The notes under the pieces were generated by a model. It did no database searches. It was not told the DNA's origin and worked only from the letters and a program-made list of their open reading frames with translations. From Spirochaetia bacterium UBA6919 (GTDB lineage: Bacteria; Spirochaetota; UBA6919), in NCBI GenBank assembly GCA_002450905.1, contig DKAT01000009.1, positions 1 through 64,000 on the forward strand: a stretch of 64,000 bases of DNA. The letters are read 5' to 3'. A program made the position numbers and the translations under genes. Within the stretch, counting starts at the first letter, position 1; each line of letters begins with the position of its first letter. Positions 37,410-47,062 of the stretch are shown in pieces.

Positions 37410-38678
37410 ATGCAAATTACAGGTATGCACTGGGGATCCAGGCTTCTGAAATACGTTGATTATCCTTGTACTGAGGTTTTAGGTCCTGACGCTTCAGTGG
37501 ATGAAATCAAAAGTATGATTGAAAAACATAAACAATTATTTATCAAACCTCTATTCAAGGGGGGTGTTGGTAAGAAGGGTAAGGCAGGACTAATAGGGCG
37601 GGTAAATAATATCCAGGATGCCCTTAAGGAGAAGGAAAGACTTTTTTTTGTTGAGCATAAATTTGGAAATCAAGTTGCTAAATCCGATGGCGTGACATAT
37701 GAAGCGGCTGTTCCTGCTGAGCACGAGGTATATTTCTCAATATGTGATAATACTCACTTCCGTGCACCTGCTATCACGATAACCCATCACGGTGGTATGG
37801 ATATTGAAGAACTTCCCAAGGATAAGATTACTACAATCCCCTTTGACCCTTTAACTGGTTTTAAAGGATTTATTATTTCTAATGCTCTTATGAAACTTGG
37901 AGCTCCACCTGAAATCATTAGCCCTTTGGTACAACACCTTCCTAAATTATGGGACTTGTATCATAATTATGGTATGACGTTGTTGGAATTGAACCCCATC
38001 CGTATGTTGAATGCTGGTGGACGATTGACCCCAGTTGCCTGTGATTTTAAGTGCTCCTTCGATATTGACGACCCTAACTGGAAGCGTTTAGAAATACCAG
38101 CCGATGTTTTCGCATCCGACTACTCTGAATTCGAACAGGAAATCAATCAATTGAGAACATATCAGGGTCAGAGTGATGTATTTGTCATTAATGATAAGGG
38201 TTCAATCACAGCAATGACCTTTGGTGGTGGAGCGAACGCACTGGCTACTGAACTTCTTGGGGATAGTGCAACGATTTCATCCGACTTTGGTGGGAATCCT
38301 CCTTATGAGAAGATGAAACAGGTTGCGGAGATCTGCTATAAATATTGGTTACCTCAAAGCAATGTTCTGTTTATTATTGGTGGGAAAGCAAATAATACAG
38401 ATATATTCGAAACGTTCCGTGCTATGTCCGATGCGTTAAGAGAGTTCTATGCTAATCGTGGTTCTAAACCTCTTTATGTGGTTGTTGGTCGTGGTGGTCC
38501 AAATTTGATCAGAGGAATGGCTTATTTGAGGGATACTTTAGATGCTCTGGGGCTTCCTTATAGAATATTTGGTCATGATAGCGCGATGAGTGAAGTAGTG
38601 AATTATGCGAAAGCTGCTGATGACTGGATGAAGAAGGAAGGTAATAAACTAATAGCTCAGAAGCTTGGAATAAATTAA
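37410..38678 (+). CDS. ATP-citrate lyase-like ATP-grasp subunit
   Basis: A 422-residue protein matching the ATP-grasp plus citrate-binding half of ATP-citrate lyase (plant ACLA is about 423 residues, the Chlorobium homologue about 398). Seen: ATP-grasp start (KQLFIKPLFKGGVGKKGKAG), LLELNPIR, then a citrate-binding domain (TFGGGANALATELLGD, SDFGGNPPYEKM, VLFIIGGKANNTDIFETFRA, VVGRGGPNLIRG). Known reaction: citrate plus CoA plus ATP to acetyl-CoA and oxaloacetate. The enzyme serves the reductive TCA cycle or acetyl-CoA supply; I see no other reductive TCA gene here. Good GAAGGAG ribosome site; the partner subunit starts 2 bp after the stop. Confidence 0.85.
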   Translation: MQITGMHWGSRLLKYVDYPCTEVLGPDASVDEIKSMIEKHKQLFIKPLFKGGVGKKGKAGLIGRVNNIQDALKEKERLFFVEHKFGNQVAKSDGVTYEAAVPAEHEVYFSICDNTHFRAPAITITHHGGMDIEELPKDKITTIPFDPLTGFKGFIISNALMKLGAPPEIISPLVQHLPKLWDLYHNYGMTLLELNPIRMLNAGGRLTPVACDFKCSFDIDDPNWKRLEIPADVFASDYSEFEQEINQLRTYQGQSDVFVINDKGSITAMTFGGGANALATELLGDSATISSDFGGNPPYEKMKQVAEICYKYWLPQSNVLFIIGGKANNTDIFETFRAMSDALREFYANRGSKPLYVVVGRGGPNLIRGMAYLRDTLDALGLPYRIFGHDSAMSEVVNYAKAADDWMKKEGNKLIAQKLGIN

Positions 38679-38680
38679 GG

Positions 38681-41425
38681 ATGGGTAAAGATATGCATAA
38701 AAATGGTGTTGAGAAGTTTGATAAATATTTTGTAGGAATTAATTCCCTGGATCAGCTTGCAACAAAGGATGACAAGATTTGTGTTTTAAATATATTAGGA
38801 AGTGAAAGTCGTGGTGTTACTCCTGTGAGTCATGCTTTCTCTGGCGGGAATGTTGTATTTGGAACATCTCCGGGACGATCAGGTCATAAACTATCTACTC
38901 CTGCAGGGGATATACCAGTTTATAATAACATCGCGGAGGGTCTGGAAGCAGGTCACAAGTTTAATACTGCTGTTATTTACATGCCACCGTCAGGAGTAAG
39001 GGATGCGGTAGCGGAAGCTGTGCGTGTGAACCCTGATCTTAAGAAAGTTGTGATCTTAACCGAGAAGGTATCTGTAAAAGATTCCCGTATCATTCGTGCA
39101 ATCGGTCAGCTCAGAGGGATAGATATCTTTGGTGCGAACTGTCTTGGTCTTGCAGATTCCCATAATAAGATTCGTATTGGTGGGGCATTGGGTGGAAGTA
39201 ATCCTGCTGAATCTCTTGTACCTGGAACAGTTGCTATATATTCGAATTCTGGTAATTTTACTACTACTATTGCTGTATACCTCTTAAGCCAGGGATGGGG
39301 AACCACTACTTCCGTTTCTAGTGGAAAAGATGTTTATATCCATTACTCAGCTAAAGAATTCATCCATGCTTTCGAGAATGATAAGCGAAGTAAGTCTACT
39401 GTAATGTACATCGAGCCCGGTGGATATTATGAATACGGTATGGAATTTACTAAGCCGATTGTAGCTTGTATTGTGGGACGATGGAAAGCACGTTTAACGA
39501 AGGCTGTGGGTCATGCTGGTAGTTTAGCAGGGTCTGGAGATGATGCCGCTGCTAAGGAAAAGTGGTTCATGGATTATTTTGGTGTGAAGGATATTTTCAC
39601 TCCTGAGAACCCTGTTTTCTCAAAGAAAGGTGCAGTTGTAACCAATATAGCTCACATTCCTGAGGCAATGACCAAGGTGATGGAAGCAAATGGAGTGAAA
39701 CAGGACTTTGAACCCAAAGGAGATCTTTCTAAGAAAGCCTGGTTTGGGAATAATCAAGGGCTAAAACTTCCTGCTGAATTAGATTCTCCAGTTGTTGAAG
39801 CAGTAGAACCCTATAATCAACAAATTGAAGTTGTTAATAAACAGATAGGAACTGTATTCCCAAGACAAACCATGAAAGATACCAGTGGTGCATCGATGAT
39901 GGACTCTAAAACACAGGTTACAAGGGTTCATAATATCTCTATCCTTGATGCAACAAAGCATTCTATAACCGCTAATCTTATTATGAATATAATCCGTGAG
40001 TATCCTTCAGAAATTGGTGAACAGTACAGCAATGTGATATTAAATTCATTTGTCAATTTACACGGAGATCCAATGCTTATAGCGTCTGAAGCATCGCGTA
40101 AAGCAGGAAATTCACCAAATATCGTTTTATCTTCAGCTGTAGGTATACTGGGTAAGAATCGGGTTGCTCATGCTCAAAGTACAGCAAAAGCATTACTTGA
40201 ATTATTTCAACACAGTGGATTGAATGATCCTTTCGGAGAGAAAATTGATTATGCACAACAATTAAAATCCGCTGATAAAAAAGCTATTTTAGGTGATTCT
40301 TCTTCCTCTGAATTATCTGAAAAAAGAACTGATGATATATTAAAAGCAATAGATAAGCTCAAAGGACAATGTTTGTTTGTTGAATTTGTAAAAGACCTTG
40401 CAAAACAGGATGGGAAGAAACCAAATCCTGAAACACTTTTATCAGCCATTACTACAGCTTTAGCCTGGTCTCCATTAATGCGTAAACGACTATCTAAAAT
40501 TACTATAACCAACCTTCCCTGGTATATGATGCTTTATAGTGCTATGGTTGGTTCAAGTACGCATTTGGAAAATCACACTGGTGAATCTTTTGTTGGAATA
40601 AAAAATGATGAGCTCATATCCTCCTGGACGTTTGGTGAAATAGCGTTTTTATCCATTGTTGGACGCAAACCTAATCAGGAAGAATTGTTCGCATTCAGTG
40701 TTCTTATGGGACTTATTATCAGCAATGGACCAGGAACGATTTCTGCTCAAGGCTCTAAAGGTGCTGTGAGTGCTGATGGACCTGAAGATCCTTTTAGAGT
40801 ACAGATTAATAAAGCTTTCATGGGATTCATGACCCATACAGGTTATGCTCACGGAGGAAATGGATATGAAGCTATGGCATTCCTTCTTGATCAGTTTAAA
40901 AGTTCCGGTCTTAAGGAGCCAGGAAATAAATCTCATGGGATTAAATTAGCTGATATCGCGATGAATTATGCTTCTAATTATAAAAAATATAAGTCACAGC
41001 AAAAATCCATAGGAAATATCACATATGAGAAAATACCTTGTGTTAATCACCCTGTATTCAAAGGCAAAGATGTCAATTTTGACCCTCGAGAAGTTTATGT
41101 TAGAGAGCTTTTTGAGAAACAAGGTTCCTATAACGTGTTTTTAGACTTCTATCATGAATTGGTTAACTCACTATTCAAGACAGGAGTTTCAAATAATGTC
41201 TATTGTGTTAATGTGGATGCAGTCATTGCAGTGATTCTACTTAAGATCCTTTGGAAGCCTTATATAGAAGGAAATTTTAAGGAAGAAGACCTTGAATCTG
41301 CAGCATTCACCGCATTCCTATATGGACGTATGATGGGATGTGCTGCAGAAATTGAAGATCATATTAATCGTGGTCGAAATATGGATACACGAACACCAGC
41401 CAGTCAGTGCTACTTTGTAAACTAA
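38681..41425 (+). CDS. ATP-citrate lyase-like large subunit (CoA-ligase plus citrate-synthase-like domains), divergent
   Basis: A 914-residue protein. Residues about 20-350 are a succinyl-CoA-synthetase-alpha-like domain with phospho-acceptor His278 in VGHAGSLAG. Residues about 360-560 are an insert or linker without clear family, longer than in known lyases (AclA is about 610 residues). Residues about 580-914 resemble the citryl-CoA lyase/citrate synthase domain. Aligning by eye to ACLY, the active-site His of ADHGP is Asn682 (SNGP); the second His (NHPVF, His790) and the Asp (NVDAV, Asp846) are kept. Activity may thus be altered. The start could also be the in-frame ATG at 38693. Operon with the ATP-grasp subunit. 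Confidence 0.8.
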   Translation: MGKDMHKNGVEKFDKYFVGINSLDQLATKDDKICVLNILGSESRGVTPVSHAFSGGNVVFGTSPGRSGHKLSTPAGDIPVYNNIAEGLEAGHKFNTAVIYMPPSGVRDAVAEAVRVNPDLKKVVILTEKVSVKDSRIIRAIGQLRGIDIFGANCLGLADSHNKIRIGGALGGSNPAESLVPGTVAIYSNSGNFTTTIAVYLLSQGWGTTTSVSSGKDVYIHYSAKEFIHAFENDKRSKSTVMYIEPGGYYEYGMEFTKPIVACIVGRWKARLTKAVGHAGSLAGSGDDAAAKEKWFMDYFGVKDIFTPENPVFSKKGAVVTNIAHIPEAMTKVMEANGVKQDFEPKGDLSKKAWFGNNQGLKLPAELDSPVVEAVEPYNQQIEVVNKQIGTVFPRQTMKDTSGASMMDSKTQVTRVHNISILDATKHSITANLIMNIIREYPSEIGEQYSNVILNSFVNLHGDPMLIASEASRKAGNSPNIVLSSAVGILGKNRVAHAQSTAKALLELFQHSGLNDPFGEKIDYAQQLKSADKKAILGDSSSSELSEKRTDDILKAIDKLKGQCLFVEFVKDLAKQDGKKPNPETLLSAITTALAWSPLMRKRLSKITITNLPWYMMLYSAMVGSSTHLENHTGESFVGIKNDELISSWTFGEIAFLSIVGRKPNQEELFAFSVLMGLIISNGPGTISAQGSKGAVSADGPEDPFRVQINKAFMGFMTHTGYAHGGNGYEAMAFLLDQFKSSGLKEPGNKSHGIKLADIAMNYASNYKKYKSQQKSIGNITYEKIPCVNHPVFKGKDVNFDPREVYVRELFEKQGSYNVFLDFYHELVNSLFKTGVSNNVYCVNVDAVIAVILLKILWKPYIEGNFKEEDLESAAFTAFLYGRMMGCAAEIEDHINRGRNMDTRTPASQCYFVN

Positions 41426-41442
41426 TTTTAACCATAGATATA

Positions 41443-41480
41443 TCCCCGAACATGTTATATTCTTTACATGCCTTCGGGGA
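41443..41480 (+). terminator. hairpin after the citrate-lyase-like operon
   Basis: TCCCCGAA (41443-41450) pairs with TTCGGGGA (41473-41480); CATG on each side can extend the stem inward. It is 18 bp after the stop and followed by AATTCTT. A likely transcript end. Confidence 0.55.
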
Positions 41481-41624
41481 AATTCTTACTACCCTTAAAT
41501 ATGAAAGTCTTCATAATGAATGCCTATCCAAACTGAATAGTTATCATCTCAATTTATCTTGTAATAAATATTTCTACTATATATAAATTTAAATGATGTT
41601 ACTAAGGTGAAGAGATAGAAGAGT

Positions 41625-41651
41625 ATCGGAACTAAAAATTCTGATTCCGAT
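41625..41651 (-). repeat. 27-bp intergenic palindrome, copy E
   Basis: Its reverse complement is identical to copy B at 59973. It lies in the convergent gap between the lyase operon and the esterase gene, 200 bp after one stop and 73 bp from the other. Confidence 0.85.
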
Positions 41652-41723
41652 GTTGTTCCTTCCAAAAAAAGTAATCTAAAAATCTATTTATTGAATGGGA
41701 CAAAAATAAATTAATTATAATTG

Positions 41724-42356
41724 TTATAGATTAAACATCTTTCGGATGGATTGCTGAATTAAGGGGAATTCCTCGTTTAAGTCTATGGTGTGTCCTTTAG
41801 AATAGCTATAAAAATCAATGGGTAGACCGGATGAAATGATAGTCTCTACATGGGATTTCGTCTCATGATAAGGGAGTAAGTCATCATCGTATCCATGGGT
41901 GACGAGCCATGGGGTGTTTTTAGCTGTATCGCTCAATTCTTTACCTAATACTATTGGATCGTAGCAATATCCTGATATCCCGATGAATCCTGCTAATTGA
42001 TGATGAGTCCTTCCACCCCACTCAAGGCACATAAGACACCCTTGAGAGAATCCAAACATTAAAACATCATTAGAACGGATACCTTGCTGATCAAGTTCCT
42101 GAAAGAGTTGATCCAATAATTTTCGTGAGCGATTAATCCCTGGAAGCTGTTCTGGTGGAAGATCGTACCAGCTATAACCAAAATAATATTCGTCTGGAGC
42201 ATTGATCAATAAATAGTTAATCGATGATATACCTAGTTCGTTGACAAACCACTCAAAGCCATGATAAGAATCCCCTCTCCCATGGAGGATTAAGAGAGTT
42301 TTTGATGTATTCTGCCGGGCTGGTAGCCATAGGTGATTGAATGTGTTTATTTTCAT
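41724..42356 (-). CDS. alpha/beta-hydrolase, carboxylesterase/phospholipase family
   Basis: A 210-residue cytoplasmic hydrolase. The catalytic triad is visible: Ser in GFSQG, Asp in HGYDDDLLPY and His in YSKGHTIDL. LLILHGRGDSYHGF supplies the oxyanion side. The size fits the esterase/thioesterase family (acyl-protein thioesterase-like). Substrate not deducible. No clear ribosome site; it lies 21 bp after the PEBP gene and could share its transcript. Confidence 0.87.
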   Translation of the reverse strand: MKINTFNHLWLPARQNTSKTLLILHGRGDSYHGFEWFVNELGISSINYLLINAPDEYYFGYSWYDLPPEQLPGINRSRKLLDQLFQELDQQGIRSNDVLMFGFSQGCLMCLEWGGRTHHQLAGFIGISGYCYDPIVLGKELSDTAKNTPWLVTHGYDDDLLPYHETKSHVETIISSGLPIDFYSYSKGHTIDLNEEFPLIQQSIRKMFNL

Positions 42357-42377
42357 TCTATTAATATAATGAAATTA

Positions 42378-42929
42378 TTATTCCTTCACTTCGAAATAAC
42401 CTTTAATTGTTGCTTGGTCAATTACTTTTCCTTTAATGGCTCTCAGGAATTTCTTTCGGCTAACTTTACCGTATAATTTCAGTTTACTGACATTTAAAGC
42501 ATATATCGTGATCAGATATTCGTGTTTTCCAGATCCTGCTGGGGGTTGGGGACCAAAATATCCCTTGGTTTTCGAAGTATTTATGAGTTCCACTGATCCT
42601 TTGGGCATTTTCTTACCGCTGGCACCTTCAGGTAATTCTGTGGTATTAGCAGGAATATTTTTCACAGCCCAATGAACCCATTTTTGAGCTATAGGATGTT
42701 TATCCCACATTAAAATGGCATAGGATTTTGTATCAGCAGGGAAATTATCCCACATTAATTGTGGAGAGATGTTCTGTCCGCCTTCAACTCCATCCGCAGC
42801 GAATTTTAAAGGTATATTCGTTCCATTTTGAAAACTGTCGCTCTCGATAAGCATGGAATCTGCAAATAGACTTGTTGTTGTGAGTAGTATTATAAATAAC
42901 ACATATTTTTTGATGTGATTTCTTTTCAT
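42378..42929 (-). CDS. YbhB/YbcL-type PEBP family protein, exported
   Basis: A 183-residue protein with signal peptide ending SLFAD. The PEBP (Raf-kinase-inhibitor-like) fold is clear: NIPLKFAADGVEGGQNISP, MWDKHPIAQKWVHWAVKNIP, and GYFGPQPPAGSGKHEYLI (the GPxPPxGxHxY ligand site). The function of bacterial members is not established; ligand binding or protease inhibition is proposed. AGGAG precedes the ATG. It forms a pair with the esterase gene. Confidence 0.9.
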   Translation of the reverse strand: MKRNHIKKYVLFIILLTTTSLFADSMLIESDSFQNGTNIPLKFAADGVEGGQNISPQLMWDNFPADTKSYAILMWDKHPIAQKWVHWAVKNIPANTTELPEGASGKKMPKGSVELINTSKTKGYFGPQPPAGSGKHEYLITIYALNVSKLKLYGKVSRKKFLRAIKGKVIDQATIKGYFEVKE

Positions 42930-43111
42930 ATAGAATATTCTCCTATTTTTTAATTAGTTTTAAACTTGTTATTTAAAAAAATATTATTCCCCTGATTAAA
43001 TTGAGATGAACTGCTATATAAGAATTGATGTACTTGGTTATTCATGAATATACAATTTCTTACAAGGACTTCTGACTGTTAAGTATAGTAAATAAATAGC
43101 CATTAAACCCA

Positions 43112-43705
43112 TCATCCGATTCTTTGAAAGGTGATGTCTTTCGAATTTTGAATGGTCATGATATAGTATGAGCACTCTTTGATGACTGAATATCTGAAAT
43201 TTAATTGTTGTACATTATTGAGGGTAATTCCCTCGGTACCACTGCCAAATAAAATGGAGTCTTCTATATCGATAGACCGGCTATTTTCGAATCTCAGAAC
43301 CCCCCCTGTACAAAAACCACTCTCTGTATGACCCATATTTAGGTATTGGATATTGATATTTATAGCATTAATAAATTGAAACACATAACCATATTTTGGA
43401 TCAACAAGTATTTTTGGACGTTTGCTCCCAATTCCTTTGAGATTCAGGTTATTGATATTTTTTATTTTAATTTGATATCCGTCAAATACCTTTTCCCATT
43501 TGATATAATTTGTATTTTTTTTAGGGAGGGAGGAGAGGTGATAAGTCCCTGGTTTGATTAAAATAGTTTTATTGGAGCCGATGGCATTGATCAATTCAGT
43601 TGCTGTACTCACAATAGTTGTTTGGCTTGACCAGGGTATCTGATTGATAAATAATAAATTAAATATTAGAAGTGATATGGAGAGGGTAATTTTCAAATTA
43701 TTCAT
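43112..43705 (-). CDS. short right-handed beta-helix protein, exported
   Basis: A 197-residue protein with signal peptide (MNNLKITLSISLLIFNLLFI). After ATELINAIGSNKTILIKPGT, typical of pectate-lyase-like folds, several short repeats of the form N-I-x-I follow (NLKGIG, NINIQYL, SIDIEDS, NITLNN-like TLNNVQQL, KDITFQR). It ends abruptly in a repeat, so it may be a truncated member; full-length relatives are often longer. Possible role in polysaccharide binding or cleavage; no catalytic residues identified. Confidence 0.65.
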   Translation of the reverse strand: MNNLKITLSISLLIFNLLFINQIPWSSQTTIVSTATELINAIGSNKTILIKPGTYHLSSLPKKNTNYIKWEKVFDGYQIKIKNINNLNLKGIGSKRPKILVDPKYGYVFQFINAININIQYLNMGHTESGFCTGGVLRFENSRSIDIEDSILFGSGTEGITLNNVQQLNFRYSVIKECSYYIMTIQNSKDITFQRIG

Positions 43706-43924
43706 AGTAATAATTTACTAAAATATTTTATGAATGGAAATCTTAATTACATTTAAATCTTATGAATTGTTTTCAGCAGGATAATAAGATATGCTTCATC
43801 ATTGGTTATATTTTTTATATTGTTGATTAGAACAGGATACAGAATTATTCCATATTTGATAGACTTCTTATAAAAATATACTATCTTTGATCTAATCTTG
43901 AAACTTTAGTATGATATTAATAGT

Positions 43925-45892
43925 ATGATAACCCATATTAAAAGATTTTTTTTGGGTGACAAGAGAGATCCCCAAGCCCCTGGTATTTTTCATAAGATAA
44001 CTCTCCTCGCCTTCCTTGCCTGGGTGGGATTAGGATCTGATGGCTTATCTTCATCCTGTTACGGACCTGCAGAAGTTCTCCAATCACTTGGGAAACATAG
44101 TCATCTTGGGATATTAGTGGGATTGGCTTCGGTGATTACTATATTCATCATCAGTTCCAGCTATAGCCAGATAATAGAATTATTTCCTAGCGGGGGTGGT
44201 GGATATCTTGTCGCCAGTAATCTTTTATCACCCACGATTGGTATGATTTCTGGTTGTGCATTAATTATTGATTATGTCCTCACCATTGCCGTATCAATCG
44301 CTAGTGGTGCTGATGCAATATTAAGCTTTCTTCCTCTATGGTTTAAGAACTATAAAGTTGAAATAGCTGTTGTGGTATTAATTTTCCTTACAATTATCAA
44401 TCTTCGGGGAGTTAAAGAATCTGTTACTCCGCTTGTACCCATCTTCCTCCTGTTCTTAATAAGCCACATCTTTGTTATATTCTATTCCATCATCAGCCAT
44501 AGTTCGGAAGTCACTGCAGTAAGCCAACGTATAGCTAGCGATATATCTGGTACCTATAGTACACTTGGTCTATTTGGATTTGTATACCTCCTTGCCCATG
44601 CCTATAGTATGGGTGCTGGTACATATACTGGAATTGAAGCTGTGAGCAATGGTCTGCCAATATTACGGGAACCACGTGTCCAGACAGCGAAGAAAACAAT
44701 GATGTATATGGCTATTTCCCTGTCTGTAATGGTAATTGGATTGTTAATTGCTTATGATTTCCAAGATGTGAGAGAGGTTGCTGGTAAAACCATTAATGCT
44801 GTGCTTATTGAGAAAGCGACAACGAATTGGAATCCCACCATATCGTTAATATTCACAATCACAACACTCCTCACCGAATCCGCTATCTTATTCGTTGCAG
44901 CCCAAACAGGATTCATGGATGGACCGAGAATTCTATCAAATATGGCTTTAGATCGATGGCTACCCACACGATTTGCTACCCTCAGTGATCGCCTGACTAC
45001 TCAGAATGGTATTCTCATGATGTCTGTCTTAGCGATTGTGATCATAGCCCTTACCCAGGGATCTGTGACATTCCTTGTGGTATTATATAGTATCAATGTA
45101 TTTATTACTTTTGTTCTCTCTCAGCTTGGTATGGTACGTCATTGGTTGAAGGTGAGAAAATCAAATCCTTTGTGGATAGGGAAAATATTAATCAATGGTG
45201 TGGGATTAGTCTTAACCACATTCATTTTGATCACCATTACTATCGTTAAATTTCATGAAGGTGGGTGGATTACAATTGTGATCACTACCGGTTTAATCCT
45301 AGTTGTACTGAAAATTAAAAAAGAATATAGCATCACTAAAAAACTATTGAAGAAGTTCGATATACTCATTCCTACTATGGAACAAGAAATTAAAAAATAT
45401 TCTCACCGATACAAAGATATCAACACCAGTTATCGTTCAAAAACTGCGGTACTCCTTGTCAATGGATATAGTGGGGTGGGCATCCACTCTATTCTGGCTA
45501 TCATCCGTCAATTTGGAAATATGTTTAAGAATTTTGTCTTTCTAGAGATAGGAATCATCAATGCTGGACTTTTTAAAGGGGATGAGGATATTATTAAATT
45601 AAAAGAGAATTTAAAATTAGATATTCAACAATATATAGATCTTGTAAAAAAAATGGGATATCATGGAGATGGATTTTTTTCTCTGGGACTTGAAGTGGTG
45701 CAGGAGGTGGAAAAAATGTCCGATGAGATATCAAAAAAATACCCTGAATCCATGTATTTCGGAGGACAACTGGTCTTTCCAAAAGACACACTTCTAACCC
45801 GAATCCTTCATAACCATATCGTATTCGCTATCCAACGACGATTCTTCAGAACAGGACGAGAGTTTATAATTCTTCCGTTAAAATTAAGATAA
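43925..45892 (+). CDS. KimA-like APC/KUP-family transporter
   Basis: A 655-residue membrane protein with about 12 helices in residues 25-460 and a 190-residue cytoplasmic tail. The start (HIKRFFLGDK), SDGLSSSCYGPAEVL, FPSGGGGYLVAS, DYVLTIAVSIASGADA and the end (LHNHIVFAIQRRFF) closely follow the layout of B. subtilis KimA, a proton-coupled potassium importer regulated by cyclic di-AMP. Potassium uptake is therefore the best guess; amino acid transport is the alternative. No ydaO-type riboswitch or cyclase is visible nearby. Confidence 0.8.
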   Translation: MITHIKRFFLGDKRDPQAPGIFHKITLLAFLAWVGLGSDGLSSSCYGPAEVLQSLGKHSHLGILVGLASVITIFIISSSYSQIIELFPSGGGGYLVASNLLSPTIGMISGCALIIDYVLTIAVSIASGADAILSFLPLWFKNYKVEIAVVVLIFLTIINLRGVKESVTPLVPIFLLFLISHIFVIFYSIISHSSEVTAVSQRIASDISGTYSTLGLFGFVYLLAHAYSMGAGTYTGIEAVSNGLPILREPRVQTAKKTMMYMAISLSVMVIGLLIAYDFQDVREVAGKTINAVLIEKATTNWNPTISLIFTITTLLTESAILFVAAQTGFMDGPRILSNMALDRWLPTRFATLSDRLTTQNGILMMSVLAIVIIALTQGSVTFLVVLYSINVFITFVLSQLGMVRHWLKVRKSNPLWIGKILINGVGLVLTTFILITITIVKFHEGGWITIVITTGLILVVLKIKKEYSITKKLLKKFDILIPTMEQEIKKYSHRYKDINTSYRSKTAVLLVNGYSGVGIHSILAIIRQFGNMFKNFVFLEIGIINAGLFKGDEDIIKLKENLKLDIQQYIDLVKKMGYHGDGFFSLGLEVVQEVEKMSDEISKKYPESMYFGGQLVFPKDTLLTRILHNHIVFAIQRRFFRTGREFIILPLKLR

Positions 45893-46018
45893 TATCACAT
45901 CCACTCCCATTGAAAGAAGAAATTGGATACCCTTGAATTCTAGTGATCACTAATACATTTCTTATTTAACATCTTCAAATAACAAAAGGCGATTAAAGAG
46001 GCACTTAGACTAAACAGC

Positions 46019-46045
46019 ATCGGAATCAAAATTTTCAGTTCCGAT
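46019..46045 (+). repeat. 27-bp intergenic palindrome, copy C
   Basis: Begins ATCGGAATCA and ends GTTCCGAT with nine bases between, 127 bp after the KimA-like gene in the gap convergent with the pseudogene. Its left flank (AGGCACTTAGACTAAACA) matches that of copy D, though the palindrome has the opposite orientation. Confidence 0.8.
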
Positions 46046-46104
46046 TATAAATAGGTATTTTTATTTAGTTTCTATTGATAAAAGGAAGTTATTTTTTTCT
46101 TATG

Positions 46105-46959
46105 TTATTCTATCCACGTTATTTTTGAAAACACCATCTTCCATTGATTATTTTTATATTTATATTCTGTTATGCCACCTTGATACGCTATAAGAAAATA
46201 AATTATTGATTTATTAAATTTACTATTAAATTGTATGACAAAAATTTCAGGATGGGTTATTAAATGTCATCTAGACCAATGACCATGAATAATTGGGAGA
46301 TATCGTTTTAAAAATTATAACGTCTCAGGCTCGCCCCCTTTGCTCTTGCAGGATTAATAAGATTAGGAGTTCCAAATTTATATTGTTTATTTCCAAGAAA
46401 GTTTAAAAGGATTTTTTCATATTTTTTTGTAAGATATAATATTTTAGATAATTTTAATTTAATCCTTGGTCTTATATTATATAACGATATTTTCTTTTTT
46501 ACTATTGTTATCATCATTTTGATCGAAATTATTATTTATTTCTATGTTTATATCATTTTGAGATATAATATATTCAAACCTCTTATACAAATAATTACCC
46601 CATTCATGATTACCATATTTACTGATATTATAGGGATTATAAATCTTCATAAATTTGGTAGACATCTTGTACCCATAAAGGTTTTTTTAACAATTCATTT
46701 TGATTTATTGGTACGGATTCTTTAGCTCAACTATTTAAAAATTGTTTTAATTTTAATAATTCTCTTGTTTGTAAGCTTTGTAAAGGAGACTTGAAAGATC
46801 TTTTGAGTTATCATACTGGAGAACCGAACGATTCTTTGTATCGACACTATAAAGATTTGAATGATTTGTTGATCTACCAACATCATCTGAACACAAGGTT
46901 GATATTATTATTAGCTGAATAAGAAAGATTTGGAAAATTGGTCTTGATACTAATTTCAT
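46105..46959 (-). pseudogene. decayed gene for an exported protein (multiple frameshifts and stops)
   Basis: Reading three minus-strand frames in turn rebuilds one protein. Segments: a signal peptide (MKLVSRPIFQIFLIQLIIIS) from 46959; ESVPINQNELLKKPLWVQDV around 46710-46655; YNPYNISKYGNHEWGNYLYK before 46590; LYLTKKYEKILLNFLGNKQY and NLINPARAKGA before 46308; then HGHWSR, HLITHPEIFVIQF and WKMVFSKITWIE ending in TAA at 46105. At least three frame changes and two in-frame TGA codons interrupt it. The pattern resembles, from memory, a conserved secreted family common in Bacteroidota. No function is known. The short open frames here are its fragments. Confidence 0.75.
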
Positions 46960-47062
46960 ATTACACCATTAATAAATTATTTATATGTTTATTACATATA
47001 GTTGTTAAAAATAGTGTTTTTTTATATATATTTTTAGTACCAAATATATTATTATTTACACT

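Noticed and set aside
46519..46725. Plus-strand open frame of 68 codons
   Set aside because: It is the complement of the pseudogene and has no features of its own.
46105..46959. TGA read as tryptophan, since two TGA codons fall where Trp fits
   Set aside because: TGA ends normal genes here (8676, 60317-61144 and ferredoxin at 61588), and the locus also needs frameshifts, so decay explains it better.
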